Below, in pieces: positions 50,351-59,700 of a stretch of 64,000 nt of DNA. The position numbers and the translations under genes are program-made. Every line of letters begins with the position of its first letter. The stretch's first letter is position 1. Below the pieces are notes generated by a model. The model was not told where the DNA came from and searched no databases. It was given only the letters and a program-made list of their open reading frames with translations. The stretch comes from Mitsuaria sp. 7 (GTDB taxonomy: Bacteria; Pseudomonadota; Gammaproteobacteria; Burkholderiales; Burkholderiaceae_C): assembly GCF_001653795.1 (NCBI RefSeq), contig NZ_CP011514.1, forward strand, positions 4,234,279-4,298,278, read 5' to 3'.

Positions 50351-50779
50351 TCAGCAGGCGTCGGCCAGACTCAGTTCCAGTCGCTTGCCCAGCGCCTTCA
50401 ATGCTGCGGCGATCGTATCGATCTTCGTCGGATGACTGAGATCCGTCAGTCGACTCACGTCTTGCGGACGAACGTTCATGCGTCGGGCCAGATCCGCGTT
50501 TCGAGTGCCCTGCGCCAGCATCTCGTTCAACAGGAGCACCTTCGCACCGATGCTCGGCGGCAGGTCGATCAAGACCTGCCCCCGCTTCAACCTCGACGGT
50601 GGCGGTACCGGTCGCTTGTCTTCGAAATAGAAGTCCATCGCTGTGGCCAACGCGTCCGCCCCCATGTCGAGAGCGTCCTGGTACGTAGCACCACAAGTCG
50701 TGGCTTCCGGAATGTCCGGGAACTGGACCATGAAACCACTTCCATCGGGAGTGATTCGGGCGGGAAAGCTCAACAACAT
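50351..50779 (-). CDS. hicB: HicB-family antitoxin
   Basis: 142 residues from the ATG at 50779. The N-terminal HicB fold (MLLSFPARITPDGSGFMVQF, then PDIPEATTCGATYQDALDMG) is a degenerate RNase H-like domain that wraps the toxin. The C-terminal part (about 85-135) is an XRE-type helix-turn-helix (NADLARRMNVRPQDVSRLTD) that binds the operon promoter. It lies 8 bp after hicA, the usual hicAB order. Confidence 0.9.
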   Translation of the reverse strand: MLLSFPARITPDGSGFMVQFPDIPEATTCGATYQDALDMGADALATAMDFYFEDKRPVPPPSRLKRGQVLIDLPPSIGAKVLLLNEMLAQGTRNADLARRMNVRPQDVSRLTDLSHPTKIDTIAAALKALGKRLELSLADAC

Positions 50780-50787
50780 GTCTGACC

Positions 50788-50970
50788 TCACTTTCGCTTC
50801 AATCCGAGGTGCCTGAGGATCACGCACCTCGTTCCTTCAGGAATCTCATCCGACGGATGGCGAGAGATCACGCTCTGTCGTCCGCCAAGATAGACCTTGG
50901 TATGACGCGCACCTTCCACGAAGGTCGCACCCTGCGCCTGCAGCCACCGCCGAAACTCACTGACCTTCAT
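50788..50970 (-). CDS. hicA: HicA-family mRNA interferase toxin
   Basis: 60 residues from the ATG at 50970, typical size. The double-stranded-RNA-binding-like fold with the catalytic histidine H23 in EGARHTKVYL, and SVISRHPSDEIPEGTRCVI near the end, are family hallmarks. HicA cleaves mRNA when not bound by HicB. The 271 bp upstream contain a possible minus-strand promoter (TTGTGA at 51149-51144, TACTCT at 51126-51121, 17-bp spacer), which would give a long leader. Confidence 0.88.
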   Translation of the reverse strand: MKVSEFRRWLQAQGATFVEGARHTKVYLGGRQSVISRHPSDEIPEGTRCVILRHLGLKRK

Positions 50971-51241
50971 CGCCCAACCCCTGAGAAGAGGTTGGCAGTC
51001 TGAAGATCCAGAGCTCGTTTGAGGCGATTCTTCCCCCCTCAAAACCGGAACGCCCCCATCGTGGGGAGCTCTGTCAGCCGAGCGACAGGAAAGCTGGGAA
51101 ATACCTGGGAACACGGAAGGAGAGTAAACAAAAATGCTTACATTCACAATGACTCAAACATGGCAGCTCGAACTGCGCCAAAGGACCTTCGGCCGCGTTC
51201 CTCGTATGCTGTGAACTTCGTCGCCCAGTCGCTCTAATGCC

Positions 51242-51787
51242 ATGACCACTGCCCTGCTCATCATCGATCTGCAACGCGCGCTCTGCGTCGGCGAATACGC
51301 CTGCCACGACGTCGACGCCGTGATCGGTCGCATCAACGGTTTGATCGCGAAGGCGCGCGACAGCGGCACGCCCGTGGTCTTCGTCCAGCACGAGGAAGAC
51401 GGCTACGAGCCGCTGCGCCACGGCAGCGAGGGCTGGCAGATCGACGATCGCCTGCACGTGAAGCCGGACGACCGGCGCGTGTTCAAGACCTCGCCGGACT
51501 CGTTCCACAAGACCGATCTGGACGCGGTGCTGAAGGGCTTCGGAGTGACGCACCTCGCCATCTGCGGCGCCCAGAGCGACTTCTGCGTCGACACCTCGAC
51601 GCGCCGCGCGTTGAGCTCGGGCTACGACGTCACGCTGGTCGAGGACGGCCACACGACGATCGCCTACGGCGACCTCACGGCGCCGCAGATCATCGACCAC
51701 CACACGCTGATCCTGCGCAACCTCAACAGCTTCGGGCCGAAGATGGAAGCGAAGAAGGCGGCGGAGATCAGGTTCGAAAAGACCTGA
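51242..51787 (+). CDS. cysteine hydrolase, isochorismatase family
   Basis: 181 residues. The catalytic triad is visible as D9 (LLIIDLQRAL), K82 (RVFKTSPDSF) and C115 (GAQSDFCVDTSTRRAL). Members hydrolyse isochorismate, nicotinamide, ureidoacrylate or similar amides, and this one cannot be assigned further. The cis-peptide region is CGAQSDFC. It is convergent with the Crp-like gene (14-bp gap). Confidence 0.85.
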   Translation: MTTALLIIDLQRALCVGEYACHDVDAVIGRINGLIAKARDSGTPVVFVQHEEDGYEPLRHGSEGWQIDDRLHVKPDDRRVFKTSPDSFHKTDLDAVLKGFGVTHLAICGAQSDFCVDTSTRRALSSGYDVTLVEDGHTTIAYGDLTAPQIIDHHTLILRNLNSFGPKMEAKKAAEIRFEKT

Positions 51788-51801
51788 CCCCGACCCGGTG
51801 A

Positions 51802-52572
51802 TCACTTCAGCGACGTCCTCGCGCTGGCCAGCTGCGACAAGGTCATGTCGCACTGATCCACCGTCGCTATGCAGTCGAGCCCGCGCGACTCGACCTCGCC
51901 CATCAGGCTCAGCCACGCGTTCAGGCCCTCAAGCGTGACCTTGGTGCGCGAGGTCCGGCTCCATCCCCGCTCGGCGAGCTGGCCCAGGTAGATCCACGTC
52001 TGCCGGCGCGACAGCCCTGACAGCTGCCCGATGCAGGCCTGCGACACCGGCAGCGCCAGGCTGTTGCCCGCCGTGCCTGCGCGCTGCGAACTGCTCAGCG
52101 CCGCCGCCAGCGTCGCGAGCACGCTGATCAGCCGCTGGAAGCCGTTGCCGGCCAGCCGCATCGTGATCTGGTCCTGCAGCCGCGACGCGGTCGCCGCGTA
52201 CAGCTCGCCCGTCGCCGCATCGCGATCCGGCGCCTTCGTATCCTTCATCCGAGGCATCGGGATGTGGATGGTTGTCACATCGACCAGCGCCGTCACGTCG
52301 TAGCGCGCAGCCAGCTTGCCCAGCGGCGAATCCGCCCCGATCACGTCGCCCAGCCACAGCGCCGCCACGGCCACCCGCGTGTCCGCCGCGACCTTCGCCG
52401 CGAGGAAGGCCGCCCCGCCGCTGATCGCGATCCACTCGGCCAGCGGCGTGCCGGCCTCGATGATCTTCTGGCCGCGCCGATACGTCCGGATCTGGCCGTC
52501 TGCCAGCCAGTCGTCGCTCGTCGTGTCCGGTGCGCCGTCGTGCGTCGGCGTCCGCGTCCCTCTCGTGCTCAT
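51802..52572 (-). CDS. Crp/Fnr-like transcriptional regulator
   Basis: 256 residues from the ATG at 52572 (an ATG ten codons earlier is possible). Residues of about 20-140 resemble a cyclic-nucleotide-binding beta-roll (IRTYRRGQKIIEAGTPLAEW), but the phosphate-binding cassette is not well conserved, so cAMP binding is doubtful. The C-terminal winged helix (VSQACIGQLSGLSRRQTWIY) is clear. There are no Fnr-type cysteine clusters. It lies downstream of the flgH gene group on the same strand, about 220 bp away. Confidence 0.7.
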   Translation of the reverse strand: MSTRGTRTPTHDGAPDTTSDDWLADGQIRTYRRGQKIIEAGTPLAEWIAISGGAAFLAAKVAADTRVAVAALWLGDVIGADSPLGKLAARYDVTALVDVTTIHIPMPRMKDTKAPDRDAATGELYAATASRLQDQITMRLAGNGFQRLISVLATLAAALSSSQRAGTAGNSLALPVSQACIGQLSGLSRRQTWIYLGQLAERGWSRTSRTKVTLEGLNAWLSLMGEVESRGLDCIATVDQCDMTLSQLASARTSLK

Positions 52573-52718
52573 GATGTGTTCTGCATAAGGTCCGCCGGAC
52601 AAGGCTCCGCCCTCCGCCTCGACTGCGGAACGTCGCGAATGCCATGACGGCGAATCGTGGGTTATAGAAGCGGACCGCGGACGCCGATCGATGGATAAGC
52701 CCCGTGGCGCCGGGCCGG

Positions 52719-52739
52719 TTTGCGCTTTGCGCTTTGCGG
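52719..52739. repeat. heptamer tandem repeat TTTGCGC
   Basis: Three adjacent copies of TTTGCG(C/G), with a degenerate fourth, lie between the flgH stop and the Crp-like gene. Possibly a slippage tract; no function is evident. Confidence 0.5.
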
Positions 52740-52793
52740 TTTCGGGTCGACCGCGCTGCAGTCAGCCCCGTTGACCGCGCGGCGGTCGGCGGA

Positions 52794-53552
52794 TCACCAG
52801 ATGGACAGGCTCCTCGCCAGCACGCGCTGCAGCCAGCTGCGCGACGAGGCCTCCGAGACGTCGCCCTGCGCGACGCTTTCCAGGCTCGCGTTCACGACGT
52901 CGCGCGACGACACGAGGTTGCCCAGGCGGATGTCCCGGGGATTCACGATCCCCGAGAAGCGCAGTGTGTTCACGCCCTTGTTCAGGCCCACGTTGCGCTC
53001 GCCGGCCACCAGCAGGTTGCCGTTGGGCAGCACGTTGATCACGCTCACCGCCATCTGCGTGACGAAGCTGTTGTCCGTCTCCGTCGTGCCCGAGCCCTTG
53101 AACGAATCGCTGCCCGCGGCCGTCGCGTCGATGTTGAGCAGCCGCTCCACCGCGCCGATCTTGCTCTGCCCGCCCGGCCCGTGCACCGCGAGCTTGTTGT
53201 CGCGGTTCGTGTCGGTCGTCTGCTTCTGGCTCGCCTTCAGCGTCTCCTGGATGTCCACCTTCAAGGTGTCGCCGATCGCGCTCGGGCGCCGCTCGCTCGA
53301 GAAGAGCGAGGTCGGCGACATGGTCGTCTGGTAGATCGCGCCGTTGCTGGGCCGCTCGATGTACATCGGCGCCTGCGGCGGCGTCACCATCATCGGACCG
53401 GCCACCGTGGGCGGCGTGCCGGCGCATCCGCCGAGCGCGCCCAGGGCGCCCAGCGCGACGAGTCCGATGAACACGGGCATCGTCGCCCTTGCCGGCGTTC
53501 CTGCCGCCGCCTTTGCCTGCGCGCTCGCGCGGCGGGATTCTTCTGTCGACAT
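52794..53552 (-). CDS. flgH: flagellar L-ring-type protein FlgH (isolated copy)
   Basis: 252 residues from the ATG at 53552. A lipoprotein signal peptide with lipobox LGGC is followed by the FlgH segments SLFSSERRPSAIGDTLKVDI, FVTQMAVSVINVLPNGNLLV and RFSGIVNPRDIRLGNLVSSR, and it ends in LARSLSIW. FlgH forms the L ring of the flagellar basal body in the outer membrane. No flgI, flgG or other flagellar gene is near; the neighbours are a lipoprotein and two small proteins. Either the flagellar genes are scattered in this genome or this is a paralogue used by another envelope machine. Confidence 0.85.
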   Translation of the reverse strand: MSTEESRRASAQAKAAAGTPARATMPVFIGLVALGALGALGGCAGTPPTVAGPMMVTPPQAPMYIERPSNGAIYQTTMSPTSLFSSERRPSAIGDTLKVDIQETLKASQKQTTDTNRDNKLAVHGPGGQSKIGAVERLLNIDATAAGSDSFKGSGTTETDNSFVTQMAVSVINVLPNGNLLVAGERNVGLNKGVNTLRFSGIVNPRDIRLGNLVSSRDVVNASLESVAQGDVSEASSRSWLQRVLARSLSIW

Positions 53553-53566
53553 CACATCCCTCTCCC

Positions 53567-54118
53567 TCAGCTCTGGAAGCCGGTGATCAGCGCCTTCACC
53601 ACCGGCGCGATCTTGTTGCGCGTCCCGGCCCAGCGGGCCAGGCCGAAGTTCTCCTCGGCGACGTAGCTGCTGGTCGACAGCAGCGTCCCGTCCGCCCGGT
53701 GCAGGCTCAGCGACGCGGCGCTGAGGTTGGCGCGGTAGCCGCTGGCCAGCGGCGGCACGCCCCATTCGATGGTCGCGACGTAGCGCAGCCACACATCGCA
53801 TTGCTGCAGGCCGGTGCCGGGCTCGTACACCCGGCTCTCGACGCCCTGCCCCTTCAGCTCCGCCTGCATCGCCGGGACCAGGTCCTCCAGCGGCGCGTTG
53901 CGGTTGAACTCGATGCACAGGGTCCTCACCGGCGCGTCGCCGTGGTGGACCGTGTTGCTGGCCTTGGCCGGCGCGGCGGTCGCCAGCGCCGTCGACGTCG
54001 CGGTGCCGGCGCCCTTGAGCAGTTCCCAGGCAGGCACCGGACTCAGCGCGCAGCCGCCCAGGCCCGTCAGCGTGATGACCGCGACGGCCACGATGAGCGC
54101 CGTGAACGCCTTGCGCAT
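53567..54118 (-). CDS. small lipoprotein, Sbal_3080-like
   Basis: 183 residues from the ATG at 54118 with a lipoprotein signal (GLGGC). The domain RTLCIEFNRNAPLEDLVPAM, then GVESRVYEPGTGLQQCDVWLRYVATIEW in two parts, resembles the family named Sbal_3080 lipoprotein as I recall it; the function is not known. It lies 14 bp before flgH on the same strand, so the two outer-membrane lipoproteins are coexpressed. Confidence 0.55.
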   Translation of the reverse strand: MRKAFTALIVAVAVITLTGLGGCALSPVPAWELLKGAGTATSTALATAAPAKASNTVHHGDAPVRTLCIEFNRNAPLEDLVPAMQAELKGQGVESRVYEPGTGLQQCDVWLRYVATIEWGVPPLASGYRANLSAASLSLHRADGTLLSTSSYVAEENFGLARWAGTRNKIAPVVKALITGFQS

Positions 54119-54128
54119 GACCTGACCC

Positions 54129-54476
54129 TCACACGAGTTCATCGAGCACGGCGCCGCCGCCGAGCGCGGCCATCACGCCGTAGCCGATGACATTGCCGAG
54201 CACGTTGCCGACGCCGCCGGCGACGTCGCCGACCGTGTCGGTGACGACATCGGCGACGGTCTCGACGGCATCCACCGCGTCGCCCGCCAGCGCCTGCAGG
54301 CCCTTGGCGCTGATGGTGGCCGTCACGCCGAGCACGGGCCCGAGCGTCAGGCGGGGTCCGGATCCCCGCGAGGACCCTGAGGATCCGCCCGACGACGCGG
54401 CGCGGCCGCTCTCGTGCGAGCCGTCGGAGGACGTCGCCAGCGCGACCAGGCTGGACAGGAGGGGCACGCTGCTCAA
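54129..54476 (-). CDS. small protein with glycine/valine-rich C-terminus, unknown
   Basis: 115 residues. A Ser/Gly-rich N-terminal half is followed by an amphipathic VDAVETVADVVTDTVGDVAG stretch and a hydrophobic glycine-rich segment (VGNVLGNVIGYGVMAALGGG) that could insert into a membrane. It lies 10 bp upstream of the lipoprotein gene in the flgH group. No family is recognised. Confidence 0.55.
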   Translation of the reverse strand: MSSVPLLSSLVALATSSDGSHESGRAASSGGSSGSSRGSGPRLTLGPVLGVTATISAKGLQALAGDAVDAVETVADVVTDTVGDVAGGVGNVLGNVIGYGVMAALGGGAVLDELV

Positions 54477-54495
54477 GGAAGGCTCCCGGCGGCGA

Positions 54496-54753
54496 TCAGC
54501 CGCGCGCGGCCAGCGAGGCCGTGTCGAGCGACAGCGTCGCGGGCGCTGCGGTCGACGGGGCGGCAGCCGCCGGCGTGGCGGCCATCGGTGCCGTCGTCGC
54601 GGAGGCCGGCGCAGCGGCCTTCGCGTCGTTCAGCATCCTGGTGAAATCGGGCGCGCCGCCGTTGTTGGCCTTGGCGGCCTTGGCCGGGCCTGCGGACGCG
54701 GGGGCGCCGACGTGGGCCGTCGGCGACGAAGAAGCGTTGGACTTGACGTGCAT
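54496..54753 (-). CDS. small Ala-rich protein, unknown, first gene of the flgH group
   Basis: 85 residues from the ATG at 54753, preceded by AACGAGAGCG. It is rich in Ala, Ser, Thr and Pro with one recognisable segment (GGAPDFTRMLNDAKAA) and no signal peptide. The segment vaguely recalls N-termini of secreted flagellar-type or hook-length proteins, but this is weak. It leads a four-gene minus-strand group with flgH. Confidence 0.45.
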   Translation of the reverse strand: MHVKSNASSSPTAHVGAPASAGPAKAAKANNGGAPDFTRMLNDAKAAAPASATTAPMAATPAAAAPSTAAPATLSLDTASLAARG

Positions 54754-54967
54754 GGCGAAGCGCTCTCGTTCGTTGGGGTGAACGGATTCTTCGCCGCGGC
54801 CACCTCCCGGCATGCCGCAATGAGCGCGACCAAGGCAGCGGTCGTCGCGGACTCGGTGAACTGCATCACCGAGGAGGATCAACTGGCGGGTGTCTTCGCC
54901 GCTTCACCGGCTCAAGTTCGCGCCAGTGCGCCATGGCCCCGGGCGATCAACGCGCAGGATGGGCGAA

Positions 54968-55192
54968 TCACGCGCCGCGGCTCTGATGCGCCATCGCCTC
55001 GGTCCATTCGTCCCAGGTGGACTCGGTGACCTCGAGGCCTTCCAGCGCGGGCGGGTCCTCGATCGGCCAGCCGGACGGGCTGAAGGGAATGCGCCGCTGC
55101 AGCAGCACCTCGGTCTGCCGCAGGATGAGCTGCATGGCCTTGCTGAAAGGGTGACCGGGTTCTCCGGCGGCTGGCGCGAATCGTTGTCGCAT
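54968..55192 (-). CDS. short cytosolic protein, unknown
   Basis: 74 residues from the ATG at 55192, preceded by AGGAGAGGACC, a very good ribosome site. It has no signal or membrane segment. The helix KAMQLILRQTEVLLQRRIPF and an acidic C-terminal half (LEGLEVTESTWDEWTEAM) are visible. No family is recognised. Confidence 0.55.
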   Translation of the reverse strand: MRQRFAPAAGEPGHPFSKAMQLILRQTEVLLQRRIPFSPSGWPIEDPPALEGLEVTESTWDEWTEAMAHQSRGA

Positions 55193-55338
55193 GGTCCTCT
55201 CCTGACGAGTTCCCACTATCAGCGGGGGTCGGCCCAAGTGCCATCCCACCATAGGGTGGACTCGGGGGGATGTCGGAGGGGGTGTGACGAAAGGCCACGG
55301 TCGACAGCCAGGCGGTCAGCGGCCTGACACCTCGGCGC

Positions 55339-55373
55339 CATTCATCAGATCGATCATTTCGATCTGATGAATG
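55339..55373. repeat. 15-bp perfect inverted repeat
   Basis: CATTCATCAGATCGA (55339-55353) pairs with TCGATCTGATGAATG (55359-55373) around TCATT. An outer GCGCCA/TGGCGC pair (55335-55340 and 55376-55381) can extend it. It lies between the stop of a minus-strand small membrane protein gene (55387) and the start of the next minus-strand gene (55192). A terminator or a protein-binding site is possible. No T run follows, and the AT-rich arms stand out from their surroundings. Confidence 0.7.
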
Positions 55374-55386
55374 TGATGGCGCAGGC

Positions 55387-55527
55387 TCAGATCACCTGGC
55401 GCAGCAGCGCGTACAGCGCGATCGCGCCGGAGACCACCGCGCAGGCGGTCTTCATCGAACGGTTGGCCACGAAGGCGCCGATCAGGCTGCTGACCAGGAT
55501 GGCGGCGAGGAGGTAGTTGGTTTTCAT
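55387..55527 (-). CDS. 46-residue membrane peptide
   Basis: A short reading frame from the ATG at 55527 encodes 46 residues with two hydrophobic segments (NYLLAAILVSSLIGAFVAN and TACAVVSGAIALYALLRQVI) around a short polar turn NRSMK. The composition is that of a genuine small inner-membrane protein, and the lysine/arginine placement fits a hairpin. There is no strong ribosome site, so expression is uncertain. Confidence 0.45.
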   Translation of the reverse strand: MKTNYLLAAILVSSLIGAFVANRSMKTACAVVSGAIALYALLRQVI

Positions 55528-55582
55528 GGGCCGCGATTGTGGCGGCGCGCCGGAGCGCGTCCGCCGAGGTCCGCGGCGCGGA

Positions 55583-56599
55583 TCAGACAGTCGCCCGGTC
55601 GGGGCGGTTGATCTCGACGGTCACGTGAACAAGTTCCTCGTGGACGGCCAGCAGGCGGCGGACGTCGTCAGGTATTGCCTCGGGGCTGTCGGTGACCAGG
55701 GAGACGATGCAGGCGTACTGCGCGCGACCGACGCGCCATACGTGCAGGTCGGCGATCGTCGCCGGCCACGGCGCCGCCGCGATGACCTCGCGGATCTCGT
55801 CGACGACCGGCGCGTCCATCTCGGCGTCCAGCAGCACGCGGCCGGTGTCGCGCAGCAGCCCGCGCGCCCAGACCGCCACCAGCACCGCACCGGCGATGCC
55901 CATCACGGGATCCAGCCAGTCCGCGCCCCACAGGCGGCCGCCCAGCAGCGCCACGATCGCGAGCACCGAGGTCGCCGCGTCGGCCAGCACATGCATGTAG
56001 GCGGCGCGGAGGTTCAGGTCGTCATGGCCTTGAGCCTGCGCATGCCCCTGCGCGTGACCGTGCGCGTGACCGTGTTCATGTCCATGCCCGTGACCATGAC
56101 CGTGGTCGTGTCCGTGCCCATGGTCATGTCCGTGATGGTGATGCTCGCCGCGCAGCAGCCAGGCGCACGCGAGGTTCACGAGAAGACCGATCGCCGCGAC
56201 CGCGATCGCCTCGTCGTAGTGGATGGGCGTCGGCGCGATCAGCCGTTCGATCGACTGCCACAGCATCAGCCCCGCGACGCCGACCAGCAGCAGCGCGCTG
56301 CTGTAGCCGCCGAGGATCTCGATCTTCCACGTGCCGAAGGCGAAGCGCCCGTCCCTGGCCCAGCGCCGCGCGGCGCCGTAGGCCAGCAGCGACACGCCCA
56401 GCGCGACCGCGTGCGAGCTCATGTGCCAGCCGTCGGCCAGCAGCGCCATCGAGTTGAAGACGTAGCCGCCGATGATCTCCGCGACCATCATCAGCGCCGT
56501 CAGCAGCACGGCCCAGCGCGTGTTGCGGGCGGCAAGCGGATTGCCCTCGTCGAAGACGTGCGTGTGTTGCCAGGGCGTGGTGGACGTCGACGAAGACAT
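55583..56599 (-). CDS. dmeF: cation diffusion facilitator, DmeF-like Co/Ni/Cd exporter
   Basis: 338 residues and six membrane helices. The metal site residues are in MALLADGWHMSSHAVALG (D and H of TM2) and in YMHVLADAATSVLA (TM5). Between helices 4 and 5 lies a His-rich loop of about 40 residues made of HGHDHGH-type repeats that would collect metal in the cytoplasm. The opening (QHTHVFDEGNPLAARNTRW) and the WHMSSH motif are typical of DmeF, which exports Co(II)/Ni(II) in rhizobia and Cupriavidus. No dmeR-like regulator is adjacent. Confidence 0.85.
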   Translation of the reverse strand: MSSSTSTTPWQHTHVFDEGNPLAARNTRWAVLLTALMMVAEIIGGYVFNSMALLADGWHMSSHAVALGVSLLAYGAARRWARDGRFAFGTWKIEILGGYSSALLLVGVAGLMLWQSIERLIAPTPIHYDEAIAVAAIGLLVNLACAWLLRGEHHHHGHDHGHGHDHGHGHGHGHEHGHAHGHAQGHAQAQGHDDLNLRAAYMHVLADAATSVLAIVALLGGRLWGADWLDPVMGIAGAVLVAVWARGLLRDTGRVLLDAEMDAPVVDEIREVIAAAPWPATIADLHVWRVGRAQYACIVSLVTDSPEAIPDDVRRLLAVHEELVHVTVEINRPDRATV

Positions 56600-56782
56600 G
56601 GCGGCGGCGGGGGGTAGTGGCGATGGGGGCGGCGGTGGCGGCGGCAGGGCGGGCGATGACGCGCGGCGCGTCGCAGTATCCCCTCGGCGACCTTCGCGGC
56701 GGCCAGAGTCCCCGCGCCGGACCGGTCATCCGGCGGGGGTAGACTGCGCCGCAGTTTTCCAATCAAAACGACGGGACAGCGG

Positions 56783-59700
56783 GTGGACACAGAGGAGCGG
56801 TTGCCCTTGCGGGTGGTGGTGCTCGGCGGATCGGCGGGCAGCATCGATGCGCTCGGCACCGTGCTTGGTGCGCTACCGAACGAACCGGGCTTCGCGGTGC
56901 TGGTCATCACCCACCTCGACCCCAACGAGGAAACCAAGCTGCCCGAGGTCCTGCGCGACCGCACCACGCTTCCGGTGGAGCGCCTGGAACACCTCACCAA
57001 GGTCCGGCACGGCCACGTCTACGTGATGCCGGAGAACTGCGGCGTCATGGCGCTGGACGGCCACTTCCGCCTCACCCGCCGCACGCCCGGGCTGCACCTG
57101 CCGATCGACGCCTTCCTGGCCTCGCTGGCGCAGGACCCCGACCTCGACGGCGCGGTCGTCATCCTGTCGGGCACCGGCCAGGACGGCGCGGGCGGCCTCG
57201 TCGACCTGAAGGCCACCGGCGGCTTCGCGCTCGCGCAGGCGCCCAACACCGCCGCGCACGACGGCATGCCGGTCGCGGCGATCAACACCGGCCTGGTGGA
57301 CGAGGTCCTGCCCCCGGAGGAGATCCCCGCCGCGCTGCTGCGCCGCTTCGGCCAGCCCCACCACGAGAGCGACCTGCCCGGCTCCGCCAGCGAAGCGCAG
57401 GATGTCGACGCGCTGGAGACCGCGCTGGCGATCGTCCAGCAGAAGGCCGGCGTCAACCTGGGCTACGTCAAGGACGTCAACCTGCGCCGCCGCTTCCTGC
57501 GCCGCGTGCTGCTGCAGAAGGACCGCGACGTCGGCGCCTACCTGCAGTTCCTGCGCACCGATCCCTACGAGGCCGCGTCGCTGCGCGACGACGTGCTGAT
57601 CGGCGTCACCGCGTTCTTCCGCGACGCGGAGTTCGTCAACGTGCTGCGCCAGGTCGTGCTGCCCAAGCTGCTGGCGCTGCGCCACGACCCGATCCGCATC
57701 TGGGTGCCCGCCTGCTCCAGCGGCGAAGAGGTCTACACGATCGCGATGCTGCTCAAGGAGGCGATGAACGCCGAGGGCATCCACCGCCGCGTGCAGATCT
57801 TCGGCACCGACCTGAACGAGGCCTCGATCGAGACCGCCCGCGCCGGCCGCTACACCGCCGCGGCGCTGGAGAACGTGCCGCAGCCCTTCCGCGACACCGC
57901 CTTCGTGCCGAGCTCCGGCGGCTACCTCGTCGCCAAGGACCTGCGCGAGATGTGCGTGTTCGCGCGCCACAACCTGCTGACGCACGCGCCCTTCTCGGGC
58001 ATGGGCCTGATCAGCTGCCGCAACATGCTGATCTACCTGCGCAAGGAAGCGCAGCAGCATGTCTTCGAGGTGCTGCACTACGCCTGCCGCAACGACGGCT
58101 TCATGCTGCTGGGCCGCGCGGAAGCGGCCTCGGTCGCCGACGGTTTCGAGCACGCCGGCGCGCCGCACCTGTACCGCAAGCTGCCGAACTCGCGCCGCCA
58201 CCGGCCGCTGTTCCCGATCGACGCGCTTCGCCCCTGGGCCAGCGACGGCAACGCGCCGCGCGTGCCGCAGGCGCCGCCGCCGGACCTGGTCAGCGAAGCC
58301 GCCAACCGCGTCGCGCTCGCGCGCTACGTGCCGCCGGGATTCGTCGTCAGCCAGGCGGGCGAGGTGGTGCAGTTCCGCGGCGACGTCTCCGCCTTCATCG
58401 CCCCGGCCAGCGGCGAGGCCACGCTCGCGCTGCCGCGCCTGCTGGACCCGGCGCTCAACGTCCCCGTGCGCACGGCGCTGGTCGAGGCCAAGCGCACCGG
58501 GCAACCGGTGCGGCGCGAGCGCGTCGCCTTCAACGACCGCCGCTACGTGCTGGAGGTCCTGCCGCTGGAAGCCGGCGAGGCGCCGCAGCACTTCCTGGTG
58601 ACGCTGGCGCCGCAACCGGATGAGCCGGCCGCCGACGCCACCTCGGCCCTGTCCACGCCGCCGTTCTCGCCCAGCGGCGCCCGCGCGCGCGTCGACGAGC
58701 TCGAGCGCACCGTCACGACCCTGTCCGATGAACTCGAGGCGACCCAGGCGCAGCTGCGCACGCTGGTCGTCGAATTCGAATCGGCCAATGAGGAACTGCG
58801 CACCGCCAACGAGGAGATGCTCAGCACCAACGAGGAACTGCAGAGCGCCAACGAAGAGCTGCAGAGCGCGAAGCAGGAGCTCGAATCGGCGAACCAGGAG
58901 CTGCTCTCGCTGAACGAGGAGCTCAAGTCGCGCAACGACGAGCTGGACCTCGCCAACGACGACCTCAGCAACCTCGTCGAGGGCATCCCGCTGCCGGTCG
59001 TGGTGCTGGACCGCCAGCTGCGGCTGCGGCATGCGTCGCCGCAGGTGGCGCAGCTGTTCGGGCTGGATCCCGCGGCGCTGGGCCAGGCGATCGGCCAGCC
59101 GGCGGTGAACGTCACCTCGCGCTTCGCCGTCGGGCAGCTGGAGCAGCTGGTGCAGACCGCCGTGCAAGGCCTGGCGCCGGTGGAGCACGAACACCAGGAC
59201 ACCGAGGGCCGCTGGTGGCTGATCAACGTGCGGGCCTACCGGACCGCGGACGAGCGCATCGACGGCGCGGTGATCGCCTTCCAGGACATCCACGAACTGC
59301 GCTGCGCGCTCGAATCGGCGCAGCACGCGCGCGACGACGCGGAGCGCGCCAACACCGCCAAGGACGACTTCCTCGGCATGGTCTCGCACGAGCTGCGCGC
59401 GCCGCTGAACGTGATCTCCGGCTGGGCCTCGGTGCTGAAGCAGTCCCAGGAACGCGGCACCCTCGGCGAGGCGACCGCGACGCGCGCCATCGCCACCATC
59501 CTCAAGCACTGCCAGGCGCAGGCGCAGCTGATCGACGACCTGCTGGACGTGTCGCGCATCGCGTCCGGCCACCTGACGCTGGAGATGCGCCCGCTGGACC
59601 TCTCGGCCTGCGTGCGCGCCGTCGTGGACGGACTGCAGCCCGCCGCCGAGGCCAAGGGATTGACGCTGAGCGGCACCGGCCTCCAGCAGCCGCACCGCAT

